Source: Cherax quadricarinatus
Taxonomy: Eukaryota > Arthropoda > Malacostraca > Decapoda > Parastacidae
NCBI RefSeq assembly: GCF_038502225.1
Contig: NW_027195236.1
Location: forward strand, 193,883 to 257,882
Direction of reading: 5' to 3'
Length of the DNA stretch: 64,000 nt
Shown here: piece by piece, positions 1 through 11,393 of the stretch
How the letters are laid out: each line of letters opens with the position of its first letter
How positions within the stretch are numbered: the stretch's first letter is position 1
Translations under genes and position numbers: made by a program
The notes under the pieces: generated by a model
Database searches by the model: none
Seen by the model: only the letters and a program-made list of their open reading frames with translations
Told to the model about the DNA's origin: nothing

Positions 1-817
1 CACTGCCGACTATTGGTTGATTACAAACTCCTTGTGACTCAAGAACTGGGCAGTCCCCCGTACTACAAGAAATTCGTAACCTACCTTGCTCTTGTAGCGT
101 GAGCTATGGTGTTCTTCACACCTTCGACAGATATCGGTGACTTGATAGAAGCTGAAGTGTCCTTGGATGTCCACGTCTTCCATAGTCTAGGAATACGCAC
201 ACTGGTACACTGTGTTCCACAAGATTTGTCTTTATTGTTCACAATCTTATCACTAAAGAAGCTGATCACACTTCTCTGTAAGTGTTTATTGTGTTTTATG
301 AGACACTTTGTTCACACTAACGCACAGATAGTTCTTTGTTGGTTATCCTGGCGTCAGTGTCACTCTCAGTAGAGTCAAAAGTAATCTGAAGACGCCACAG
401 CGCCCCACGCCGTTACTGCCCCTTGCACAAAGGAAAAGCTGACATAGTACTTTTGCTTCCTTGCCACTTCCTCGATGACGCAAAGCAGAATGTTTGTTTC
501 TTGCTGTCTTAAGCATAGACAACAATATACACTATCTTCACCATGATAATAAAGTGGGAGCAGGATTTTCCTTAATTGTCCTGCTAAGGTAAGAGATGCA
601 CTGTCTCTTATTAAAATACACTCTGCAACACTGGACCGCAAGGAGCGGCGGTCGCTTGACCACACGTTGCATACTGGTACTGCATCTGGGTTCAATTACT
701 CACTGGAGCAGTAACAAGACGCTTGCCCCTTCTGAGAGGGCTGGGCCCCTCAGGGCTGAAAGGACTGAAAGGGGCTGAAGGGGGGCTGATACCCCCTCCT
801 AGAGAAAATTTCTCCAC
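1..817. other. Unique sequence with no recognised gene
   Basis: No frame here longer than about 100 codons has a recognisable motif, and I see no splice-bounded exon, tRNA or promoter I could defend. The last 90 bases contain several short GC-rich inverted words (for example around 736-755) just before the first minisatellite. This is one of the few non-repetitive stretches in the window, so it is a useful anchor for mapping. Confidence 0.6.
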
Positions 818-1956
818 AGTGTGTGTGTATGTTGTATGTGGGAGACTGCGTGGGTGTGTTGTACGTGGGATAGTGTGTGGGTGTGTTGTATGTGGCAGAG
901 TGTGTGGGTGTGTTGTATGTCGGAGGGAGAGTGTGTGGGTGTGTTGTATGTGGGAGAGAGTGTGTGTGGGTGTGTTGTATGTGGGAGAGTGTGTGGGTGT
1001 GTTGTATGTGGGAGAGAGTGTGTGTGGGTGTGTTGTATGTGGAAGAGTGTGTGGGTTTGTTGTATGTGGGAGGAATAGTGTGTGGGTGTGTTGTATGTGG
1101 GAGAGTGTGTGTGGGTGTGTTGTATGTGGGAGAGTGTGTGGGTGTGTTGTATGTGGGAGAGAGTGTGTGTGGGTGTGTTGTATGTGGAAGAGTGTGTGGG
1201 TTTGTTGTATGTGGGACGAATAGTGTGTGGGTGTGTTGTATGTCGGAGGGAGAGTGTGTGGGTGTGTTGTATGTGGGAGAGAGTGTGTGTGGGTGTGTTG
1301 TATGTGGGAGAGTGTGTGGGTGTGTTGTATGTAGGAGAGAGTGTGTGTGGGTGTGTTGTATGTCGGAGGGAGAGTGTGTGGGATTGTTGTATGTGGGAGG
1401 GAGAGTGTGTGGGTGTGTTGTTTGTCGGAGGGAGAGTGTGGGTGTGTTGTATGTGGGAGGGAGAGTGTGTGGGATTGTTGTATGTGGGAGAAAGAGTGTG
1501 TGGGTGTGTTGTATGTCGGAGGGAGAGTGTGGGTGTGTTGTATGTGGGAGGGAGAGTGTGTGGGTGTGTTGTACGTGGGAGGGAGAGTGTGTGGGTTTGT
1601 TGTATGTGGGAGGGAGTGTGTGTGGGTGTGTTGTATGTGGGAGGGAGAGTGTGTGTGGGTGTGTTGTACGTGGGAGAGTGTGTGGGTGTGTTATGTGTGA
1701 GAGAGTGTGTGGGTGTGTTGTATGTGGGATAGTGTGTGTGTTGCACGTAGGAGTGTGTGTGGGTGTGTTCTATGTGGGAAAGTGTGTGGGTGTATGTGGG
1801 AGAGTGCGTGGGTGTTGTATGTGGGAGAGTGTGTGGCTGTGTTGTACGTGGGAGAGTGTGTGGGTGTGTTGTGTGTGGGTGTGTTGTACATGGGAGAGTG
1901 TGTGTGTATGTTGTATGTGGGAGAGTGCGTGGGTGTGTTGTGTGTGTACACAACAC
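818..1956. repeat. GT-rich minisatellite, unit about 25-32 bp
   Basis: The core GTGTGTTGTATGTGGGAG recurs throughout, with variable GT or GAGA padding giving spacings of roughly 25-32 bp. Later units lose the regular phase. Reading frames of up to 385 codons on both strands arise because the units lack stops; they give only Cys/Val/Gly-rich or His/Thr-rich repeats and are not genes. The array ends in a short inverted repeat, GTGTTGTG (1935-1942) against CACAACAC (1949-1956). Confidence 0.9.
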
Positions 1957-2314
1957 TCTACGAACCAGCTGGCTGGTGCCACTAAAACTTTATACAGTCC
2001 CATGATTTTCCCCCATTCAGAATGTTGGTAAGTTTCTAAATTTGTGTACAGTGTACAGTCGAATTATTGTAGCTTTTTGAATTTCAACGGATTTCAATTT
2101 CAACGCTCGTGTACGGTAACCAGGACAAAATTTTGTGAATTATTGCCATGTGCAAGTTCCACAGTGTTCCACTACAAACATCCACGTTGCAGTGGTGTGT
2201 CAGTGATGATTGTGAATCATGGATATACTAGTGTAAGAGAACTCAGTTAACATGTGTTTTCTGTATCATACGTTGATTCACGAAATCGTAAATGACACGA
2301 TTGTAAACAAACCA

Positions 2315-2392
2315 TACCACGGGTGGGGTTAGAACCCGCGGTCAGAGAGTTTCCAGACTCTCTGATCGCAGGTTCTAACCCCACCCGTGGTA
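2315..2392. repeat. Palindrome built from two tRNA-like 3' halves
   Basis: Two 36-base arms, 2315-2350 and 2357-2392, are reverse complements at 34 of 36 positions around a 6-base loop. Read outward, each arm resembles the T-arm and acceptor end of a tRNA-derived repeat: GGTTCTAACCCC (B-box-like) followed by CACCCGTGGTA. I recognise this from decapod tRNA-derived repeats. The rest of 1957-2520 holds nothing else I can name. Confidence 0.8.
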
Positions 2393-2520
2393 AGGTTTAT
2401 CATACGCTGTTTTCCACCTGGTGTCTTGAACACCGTAAGTCTGAGACATTATGACATAACAGTGTTATTAGCCAGATATTATTAACGTCCAACTCTCAGT
2501 CATTATTTATCTTTTGTTTT

Positions 2521-2580
2521 GATAAAAATTAGACACAGGTACAATATCTGGGTAACTTTATTTTAGACGTTTCGCCATCC
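2521..2580 (-). repeat. Terminal part of an ACGTTTCGCC fold-back repeat family
   Basis: The segment contains TTAGACACAGGTACAATATC and then GACGTTTCGCCATCC (2566-2580). Together these match the reverse complement of a fold-back repeat I associate with decapods, in which GGCGAAACGTC is followed by a GATACCCAGATGTTG-like word. The same core occurs near 28653, 29068 and 40751. It ends about 12 bases before the first 23-bp unit. Confidence 0.55.
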
Positions 2581-2591
2581 CGTGACAACTA

Positions 2592-5500
2592 CTGTCACCA
2601 CGAAGACAATCATTGTGTCACCACAAAGACAATCACTGTGTCACCACAAAGACAATCACTGTGCTACGAAGAAGACAATCACGGTGTTACCAAGAAGACA
2701 ATCACGGTGTTACCAAGAAGACAATCACAGTGTTACCAAGAAGACAATCACAGTGTTACCAAGAAGACAATCACGGTGTTACCAAGAAGACAATCACGGT
2801 GTTACCAAGAAGACAATCACAGTGTTACCAAGAAGACAATCACAGTGTTACCAAGAAGACAATCACGGTGTTACCAAGAAGACAATCACGGTGTTACCAA
2901 GAAGACAATCACAGTGTTACCAAGAAGACAATCACAGTGTTACCAAGAAGACAATCACGGTCTTACCAAGAAGACAATCACAGTGTTACCAAGAAGACAA
3001 TCACAGTGTTACCAAGAAGACAATCACGGTGTTACCAAGAAGACAATCACAGTGTTACCAAGAAGACAATCACGGTGTTACCAAGAAGACAATCACGGTG
3101 TTACCAAGAAGACAATCACAGTGTTACCAAGAAGACAATCACGGTGTTACCAAGAAGACAATCACGGTGTTACCAAGAAGACAATCACGGTGTTACCAAG
3201 AAGACAATCACGGTGTTACCAAGAAGACAATCACGGTGTTACCAAGAAGACAATCACAGTGTTACCAAGAAGACAATCACAGTGTTACCAAGAAGACAAT
3301 CACGGTGTTACCAAGAAGACAATCACGGTGTTACCAAGAAGACAATCACGGTGTTACCAAGAAGACAATCACGGTGTTACCAAGAAGACAATCACAGTGT
3401 TACCAAGAAGACAATCACAGTGTTACCAAGAAGACAATCACGGTGTTACCAAGAAGACAATCACGGTGTTACCAAGAAGACAATCACAGTGTTACCAAGA
3501 AGACAATCACAGTGTTACCAAGAAGACAATCACGGTGTTACCAAGAAGACAATCACGGTGTTACCAAGAAGACAATCACGGTGTTACCAAGAAGACAATC
3601 ACGGTGTTACCAAGAAGACAATCACGGTGTTACCAAGAAGACAATCACTGTGTTACCAAGAAGACAATCACAGTGTTACCAAGAAGACAATGACAGTGTT
3701 ACCAAGAAGACAATGACAGTGTTACCAAGAAGACAATCACAGTGTTACCAAGAAGACAATCACAGTGTTACCAAGAAGACAATCACAGTGTTACCAAGAA
3801 GACAATCACAGTGTTACCAAGAAGACAATCACGGTGTTACCAAGAAGACAATCACGGTGTTACCAAGAAGACAATCACAGTGTTACCAAGAAGACAATCA
3901 CAGTGTTACCAAGAAGACAATCACAGTGTTACCAAGAAGATAATCACTGTGTTACCAAGAAGACAATCACAGTGTTACCAAGAAGACAATGACAGTGTTA
4001 CCAAGAAGACAATCACGGTGTTACCAAGAAGACAATGACAGTGTTACCAAGAAGACAATCATGGTGTTACCAAGAAGACAATCACGGTGTTACCAAGAAG
4101 ACAATCACGGTGTTACCAAGAAGACAATCACGGTGTTACCAAGAAGACAATCACGGTGTTACCAAGAAGACAATCACGGTGTTACCAAGAAGACAATCAC
4201 TGTGTTACCAAGAAGACAATCACAGTGTTACCAAGAAGACAATCACAGTGTTACCAAGAAGACAATCACAGTGTTACCAAGAAGACAATCACAGTGTTAC
4301 CAAGAAGACAATGACAGTGCTACCAAGAAGACAATCACAGTGTTACCAAGAAGACAATGACAGTGTTACCAAGAAGACAATGACAGTGTTACCAAGAAGA
4401 CAATGACGGTGTTACCAAGAAGACAATGACAGTGTTACCAAGAAGACAATGACAGTGTTACCAAGAAGACAATCACAGTGTTACCAAGAAGACAATCACG
4501 GTGTTACCAAGAAGACAATCACGGTGTTACCAAGAAGACAATCACAGTGTTACCAAGAAGACAATCACAGTGTTACCAAGAAGACAATCACGGTGTTACC
4601 AAGAAGACAATCACAGTGTTACCAAGAAGACAATCACAGTGTTACCAAGAAGACAATCACGGTGTTACCAAGAAGACAATCACAGTGTTACCAAGAAGAC
4701 AATCACGGTGTTACCAAGAAGACAATCACGGTGTTACCAAGAAGACAATCACAGTGTTACCAAGAAGGCAATCACGGTGTTACCAAGAAGACAATCACGG
4801 TGTTACCAAGAAGACAATCACGGTGTTACCAAGAAGACAATCACGGTGTTACCAAGAAGACAATCACGGTGTTACCAAGAAGACAATCACAGTGTTACCA
4901 AGAAGACAATCACGGTGTTACCAAGAAGACAATCACGGTGTTACCAAGAAGACAATCACAGTGTTACCAAGAAGACAATCACGGTGTTACCAAGAAGACA
5001 ATCACGGTGTTACCAAGAAGACAATCACAGTGTTACCAAGAAGACAATCACGGTGTTACCAAGAAGACAATCACGGTGTTACCAAGAAGACAATCACAGT
5101 GTTACCAAGAAGACAATGACAGTGTTACCAAGAAGACAATCACAGTGTTACCAAGAAGACAATCACAGTGTTACCAAGAAGACAATCACAGTGTTACCAA
5201 GAAGACAATCACGGTGTTACCAAGAAGACAATCACAGTGTTACCAAGAAGACAATCACAGTGTTACCAAGAAGATAATCACTGTGTTACCAAGAAGACAA
5301 TCACAGTGTTACCAAGAAGACAATGACAGTGTTACCAAGAAGACAATCACGGTGTTACCAAGAAGACAATGACAGTGTTACCAAGAAGACAATCACGGTG
5401 TTACCAAGAAGACAATCACGGTGTTACCAAGAAGACAATCACGGTGTTACCAAGAAGACAATCACGGTGTTACCAAGAAGACAATCACGGTGTTACCAAG

Positions 5501-7472
5501 AAGACAATCACGGTGTTACCAAGAAGACAATCACTGTGTTACCAAGAAGACAATCACAGTGTTACCAAGAAGACAATCACAGTGTTACCAAGAAGACAAT
5601 CACAGTGTTACCAAGAAGACAATCACAGTGTTACCAAGAAGACAATGACAGTGCTACCAAGAAGACAATCACAGTGTTACCAAGAAGACAATGACAGTGT
5701 TACCAAGAAGACAATGACAGTGTTACCAAGAAGACAATGACGGTGTTACCAAGAAGACAATGACAGTGTTACCAAGAAGACAATGACAGTGTTACCAAGA
5801 AGACAATCACAGTGTTACCAAGAAGACAATCACGGTGTTACCAAGAAGACAATCACGGTGTTACCAAGAAGACAATCACAGTGTTACCAAGAAGACAATC
5901 ACAGTGTTACCAAGAAGACAATCACGGTGTTACCAAGAAGACAATCACAGTGTTACCAAGAAGACAATCACAGTGTTACCAAGAAGACAATCACGGTGTT
6001 ACCAAGAAGACAATCACAGTGTTACCAAGAAGACAATCACGGTGTTACCAAGAAGACAATCACGGTGTTACCAAGAAGACAATCACAGTGTTACCAAGAA
6101 GGCAATCACGGTGTTACCAAGAAGACAATCACGGTGTTACCAAGAAGACAATCACGGTGTTACCAAGAAGACAATCACGGTGTTACCAAGAAGACAATCA
6201 CGGTGTTACCAAGAAGACAATCACAGTGTTACCAAGAAGACAATCACGGTGTTACCAAGAAGACAATCACGGTGTTACCAAGAAGACAATCACAGTGTTA
6301 CCAAGAAGACAATCACGGTGTTACCAAGAAGACAATCACGGTGTTACCAAGAAGACAATCACAGTGTTACCAAGAAGACAATGACAGTGTTACCAAGAAG
6401 ACAATCACAGTGTTACCAAGAAGACAATCACAGTGTTACCAAGAAGACAATCACAGTGTTACCAAGAAGACAATCACGGTGTTACCAAGAAGACAATCAC
6501 AGTGTTACCAAGAAGACAATCACTGTGTTACCAAGAAGACAATCACAGTGTTACCAAGAAGACAATGACAGTGTTACCAAGAAGACAATGACAGTGTTAC
6601 CAAGAAGACAATGACAGTGTTACCAAGAAGACAATCACAGTGTTACCAAGAAGACAATCACGGTGTTACCAAGAAGACAATCACGGTGTTACCAAGAAGA
6701 CAATCACGGTGTTGCCAAGAAGACAATCACGGTGTTACCAAGAAGACAATCACTGTGTTACCAAGAAGACAATCACTGTGTTACCAAGAAGACAATCACA
6801 GTGTTACCAAGAAGACAATGACAGTGTTACCAAGAAGACAATCACAGTGTTACCAAGAAGACAATGACAGTGTTACCAAGAAGACAATGACAGTGTTACC
6901 AAGAAGACAATCACAGTGTTACCAAGAAGACAATGACAGTGTTACCAAGAAGACAATGACGGTGTTACCAAGAAGACAATGACAGTGTTACCAAGAAGAC
7001 AATGACAGTGTTACCAAGAAGACAATGACAGTGTTACCAAGAAGACAATGACAGTGTTACCAAGAAGAGAATGACGGTGTTACCAAGAAGACAATCACAG
7101 TGTTACCAAGAAGACAATTACAGTGTTACCAAGAAGACAATGACAGTGTTACCAAGAAGACAATGACAGTGTTACCAAGAAGACAATCACAGTGTTTCCA
7201 AGAAGACAATGACAGTGTTACCAAGAAGACAATGACAGTGTTACCAAGAAGACAATGACGGTGTTACCAAGAAGACAATGACAGTGTTACCAAGAAGACA
7301 ATCACAGTGTTACCAAGAAGACAATCACAGTGTTATCAAGAAAACAATCACTTTGTTACCAAGAAGACAATCACGGGGTCATAAAGAAGACAATAACGTT
7401 GTCACAAAGAAGACAATCACGGTGTCACCAAGAAAAAAACAATCATTGTGTCCCACAAGAGATGATAATCAC
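2592..7472. repeat. 23-bp tandem array, about 212 units
   Basis: The unit carries GTGTTACCAAGAAGACAAT plus CACG, CACA or GACA variants, with exact 23-bp spacing over 4.9 kb. Since 23 is not a multiple of 3 and the unit has no plus-strand stop, all three forward frames stay open and repeat every 69 bases as QCYQEDN/VTKKTI/VLPRRQ. That is not evidence of coding. Units at both ends diverge (GTCACC in place of GTTACC, extra A runs) while the centre is homogeneous. Rare variant units recur with an offset of 1334 bp, showing block duplication inside the array. Confidence 0.97.
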
Positions 7473-7614
7473 AGTAATGGAACAATCTTGCTGGAGTTGT
7501 TCCCATGATATACCAGCAACAGGTTGCTGGCGAGGTCAGATTCCACTGGCTGCAAGCCTCGCTCTCTATTTCTCTATCTGTCTCTGCCTGTCTCTGTCTG
7601 TCTGTCTGTCTCTC

Positions 7615-7658
<44 letters not shown>

Positions 7659-7753
7659 TGTCTACACTGACTACTCGTGTAATCAGGTCAAACAAGAGGG
7701 ACTGCGCCCCAGAGTATAAATACAACCTCTGGAGAGGTTGGGATGGATTTTAC
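7473..7753. repeat. Short unique spacer with a TC/TCTG microsatellite
   Basis: A spacer of about 90 bases is followed by pyrimidine-rich TCTG and (TC)n sequence at about 7562-7655, then about 100 bases of unique sequence up to the 14-bp array. No gene is visible. Confidence 0.85.
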
Positions 7754-8528
7754 CCTCTGGAGGTCCCACTCTGGAGGTCCCACTCTGGAGGTCCCACTCT
7801 GGAGGTCCCACTCTGGAGGTCCCACTCTGGAGGTCCCACTCTGGAGGTCCCACTCTGCAGGTCCCACTCTCGAGGTCGCACTCTCGAGGTCGCACTCTCG
7901 AGGTCCCACTCTCGAGGTCCCACTCTCGAGGTCCCACTCTCGAGGTCCCACTCTCGAGGTCCCACTCTCGAGGTCCCACTCTCGACGTCCCTCTCTCGAC
8001 GTCCCACTCTCGAGGTCCCACTCTCGAGGTCCCACTCTCGAGGTCCCACTCTCGAGGTCCTACTCTCGAGGTCCCACTCTGGAGGTCCCACTCTCGAGGT
8101 CCCACTCTCGAGGTCCCACTCTCGAGGTCCCACTCTCGAGGTCCCACTCTCGAGGTCCCACTCTCGTGGTCCCACTCTCGAGGTCCCACTCTCGACGTCC
8201 CACTCTCGAGGTCCCACTCTCGAGGTCCCACTCTCGAGGTCCCACTCTCGAGGTCCCACTCTCGAGGTCCCACTCTCGTGGTCCCACTCTCGAGGTCCCA
8301 CTCTCGAGGTCCCACTCTCGAGGTCCCACTCTCGAGGTCCCACTCTCGAGGTCCCACTCTCGAGGTCCCACTCTCGTGGTCCCACTCTCGTGATCCCACT
8401 CTCGTGGTCCCACTCTCGTGGTCCCACTCTCGAGGTCCCACTCTCGACGTCCCACTCTCGAGGTCCCACTCTCGAGGTCCCACTCTCGAGGTCCCACTCT
8501 CGAGGTCCCACTCTCGAGGTCCCACTCT
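7754..8528. repeat. 14-bp tandem array, about 55 units
   Basis: The unit is GAGGTCCCACTCTC and its single-base variants. The first eight or so units carry CTGGAGG; from about 7868 nearly all carry CTCGAGG (an XhoI site), apart from one CTGGAGG unit near 8080, with scattered CGACGT and CGTGGT variants. Stop-free frames exist on both strands (SHSRGPTLEVPLSR forward, ESGTSRVGPREWDL reverse) and are repeat artefacts. Confidence 0.95.
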
Positions 8529-8592
8529 GACTTATTTGAAAGAAGAAATTGGGAAAATTGAAATATTGCTTTTCTTGTGATATTATCAGTAC

Positions 8593-9510
8593 AGTAGTGT
8601 GGCTTGGGCAGCAGTAGTGTGGCTTGGGCAGCAGTAGTGTGGCTTGGGCAGCAGTAGTGTGGCTTGGGCAGCAGTAGTGTGGCTTCTTGGGCAGCGAGTT
8701 GCTAACTTGTTAATGTAAGTCTGTGAGGGTGTGGCTTGGGCAGCAGTAGTGTGGCTTGGGCAGCAGTAGTGTGGCTTGGGCAGCAGTAGTGTGGCTTGGG
8801 CAGCAGTAGTGTGGCTTGGGCAACAGTAGTGTGGCTTGGGCAACAGTAGTGTGGCTTGGGCAGCAGTAGTGTGGCTTGGGCAGCAGTAGTGTGGCTTGGG
8901 CAGCAGTAGTGTGGCTTGGGCAGCAGTAGTGTGGCTTGGGCAGCAGTAGTGTGGCTTGGGCAGCAGTAGTGTGGCTTGGGCAGCAGTAGTGTGGCTTGGG
9001 CAGCAGTAGTGTGGCTTGGGCAGCAGTAGTGTGGCTTGGGCAGCAGTAGTGTGGCTTGGGCAGCAGTAGTGTGGCTTGGGCAGCAGTAGTGTGGCTTGGG
9101 CAGCAGTAGTGTGGCTTGGGCAGCAGTAGTGTGGCTTGGGCAGCAGTAGTGTGGCTTGGGCAGAAGTAGTGTGGCTTGGGCAGCAGTAGTGTGGCTTGGG
9201 CAGCAGTAGTGTGGCTTGGGCAGCAGTAGTGTGGCTTGGGCAGCAGTAGTGTGGCTTGGGCAGCAGTAGTGTGGCTTGGGCAGCAGTAGTGTGGCTTGGG
9301 CAGCAGTAGTGTGGCTTGGGCAGCAGTAGTGTGGCTTGGGCAGCAGTAGTGTGGCTTGGGCAGCAGTAGTGTGGCTTGGGCAGCAGTAGTGTGGCTTGGG
9401 CAGCAGCAGTGTGGCTTGGGCAGCAGTAGTGTGGCTTGGGCAGCAGTAGTGTGGCTTGGGCAGCAGTAGTGTGGCCTGGGCAGCAGTAGTGTGGCCTGGG
9501 CAGCAGTAGT
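8593..9510. repeat. 20-bp tandem array
   Basis: GTGTGGCTTGGGCAGCAGTA repeats with exact 20-bp spacing, interrupted once at about 8685-8730 by a short unique segment. Isolated variants include CAACAG, CAGAAG and GGCCTG. Minus-strand frames such as LLPKPHYCCPSHTTAAQAT are artefacts. Confidence 0.95.
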
Positions 9511-11393
9511 GCGGGAGGGTGTGGCTTGGGCAGCAGTAGTGTGGCTTGGGCAGCAGTAGTGTGGGAGAGTGTGGCTTGGGCAGCAGTAGTGTGGAAGGGT
9601 GTGACTTGGGCAGCAGTAGTGTGGAAGGGTGTGACTTGGGCAGCAGTAGTGTGGGAGGGTGTGGCTTGGGCAGCAGTAGTGTGGAAGGGTATGGCTTGGG
9701 CAGCAGTAGTGTGGCCTGTGCAGCAGTAGTGTGGAAGGGCGTGGCCTATGCAGCAGTAGTGTGGGAGGGTGTGGCATGGGCAGCAGTAGCGTGGGAGGGT
9801 GTGGCTTGGGCAGCAGTAGTGTGGGAGGATGTGGCTAGGGCAGCAGTAGTGTGGGAGGATGTGGCTTGGGAAGCAGTAGTGTGGGAGGGTGTGGCTTGGG
9901 CAGCAGCAGTGTGGAAGGGTGTGGCTTGGGCAGCAGTAGTGTGGCCTGGGCAGCAGTAGTGTGGAAGGGTATGGCTTGGGCAGCAGTAGTGTGGCCTGGG
10001 CAGCAGTAGTGTGGGAGGGTGTGGCATGGGCAGCAGTAGCGTGGGTGGGTGTGGCTTGGGCAGCAGTAGTGTGGGAGGGTGTGGCCTGGGCAGCAGTAGT
10101 GTGGGAGGGTGTGGCTTGAGCAGCAGTAGTGTGGGAGGGTGTTGCTTGGGAAGCAGTAGTGTGGGAGGGTGTGGCTTGGCAGCAGTAGTGTGGGAGGGTG
10201 TGGTCTGGGCAGCAGTAGTGTGGGAGGGTGTGGCCTGGGCAGCAGTAGTGTGGGAGGGTGTGGCTTGGGCAGCAGTAGTGTGGGTGTGGCCTGGGCAGCA
10301 GTAGTGTGTGAGGGTGAGGCTTGGGCAGCAGTAGTGTGGAAGGGTGTGGCTTGGGCAGCAGTAGTGTGGGAGGGTGTGGCTTGGGCAGCAGTAGTCTGGG
10401 AGGGTGTGGCTTGTGAAGCAGTAGTGTGGGAGGGTGTGGCTTGGCAGCAGTAGTGTGGGTGTGGCCTTGGCAGCAGTAGTGTGGGAGGGTGTGGCCTGGT
10501 CAGCAGTAGTGTGGGAGGGTGTGGCTTGGGCAGCAGTGCGGGTGTGGCCTGGGCAGCCGTAGTGTGGGAGGGTGTGGCCTGGGCAGCAGTGCGGGTGTGG
10601 CCTGGGCAGCAGTAGTGTGGGAGGGTGTGGCCTGGGCAGCAGTAGTGTGGGAGGGTGAGGCTTGGGCAGCAGTAGTGTGGAAGGGTGTGGGTTGGGCAGT
10701 AGTGTGGGAGGGTGTGGCTTGGGCAGCAGTAGTGTGGGAGGGTGTGGCCTGGGCAGCAGTAGTGTGGGAGGGTGTGGCTTGGGCAGCAGTGCGGGTGTGG
10801 CCTGGGCAGCAGTAGTGTGGGAGGGTGTGGCCTGGGCAGCAGTAGTGTGGGAGGGTGAGGCTTGGGCAGCAGTAGTGTGGAAGGGTGTGGGTTGGGCAGT
10901 AGTGTGGGAGGGTGTGGCTTGGGCAGCAGTAGTGTGGGAGGGTGTGGCTTGGGCAGCAGTAGTGTGGGAGGGTGTGGCTTGGGCAGCAGTCGTGTGGGAG
11001 GGTGTGGCAAGGGCAGCAGCAGTGTGGGAGGGTGTGGCTTGGGCAGCAGCAGCGTGGGAGGGTGTGGCTTGGGCAGCAGTAGTGTGGGAGGGTGTGGCTA
11101 GGGCAGCAGTAGTGTGGGAGGGTGGCTTGGGCAGCAGTAGTGTTGGTGTGGCTTGGGCAGCAGTAGTGTGGGAGGGTGTGGCTTGGGCAGCAGTAGTGTG
11201 GGAGGGTGTGGCTTGGGCAGCAGTGCGGGTGTGGCCTGGGCAGCAGTAGTGTGGGAGGGTGAGGCTTGGGCAGCAGTAGTGTGGAAGGGTGTGGCTTGGG
11301 CAGTAGTGTGGGAGGGTGTGGCTTGGGCAGCAGTAGTGTGGGAGGGTGTGGCTTGGGCAGCAGTAGTGTGGGAGGGTGTGGCTTGGGCAGCAG
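9511..11393. repeat. 30-bp derivative of the 20-bp array
   Basis: From about 9511 most units gain ten bases (GTGTGGGAGG or a close variant) before GTGTGGCTTGGGCAGCAGTA, giving 30-bp spacing. A few units are shortened (GTGCGGGTGTGG). Small block duplications are visible, such as 10590-10700 against 10795-10905. The array is cut off at 11393 by a retrotransposon fragment. Confidence 0.93.

Noticed and set aside
799..2031. Cys/Val/Gly-rich and His/Thr-rich frames on opposite strands
   Set aside because: Both come from a GT-rich minisatellite; frames overlap on both strands and have no signal peptide or domain.
2582..7508. Charged repeat proteins (QCYQEDN, VTKKTI, VLPRRQ)
   Set aside because: They appear in three overlapping forward frames of a 23-bp array, which is the expected artefact of its length and lack of stops.
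2592..11393. CRISPR array
   Set aside because: Repeats are direct and contiguous with no unique spacers of regular size, there are no cas genes, and the flanking transposons are eukaryotic.
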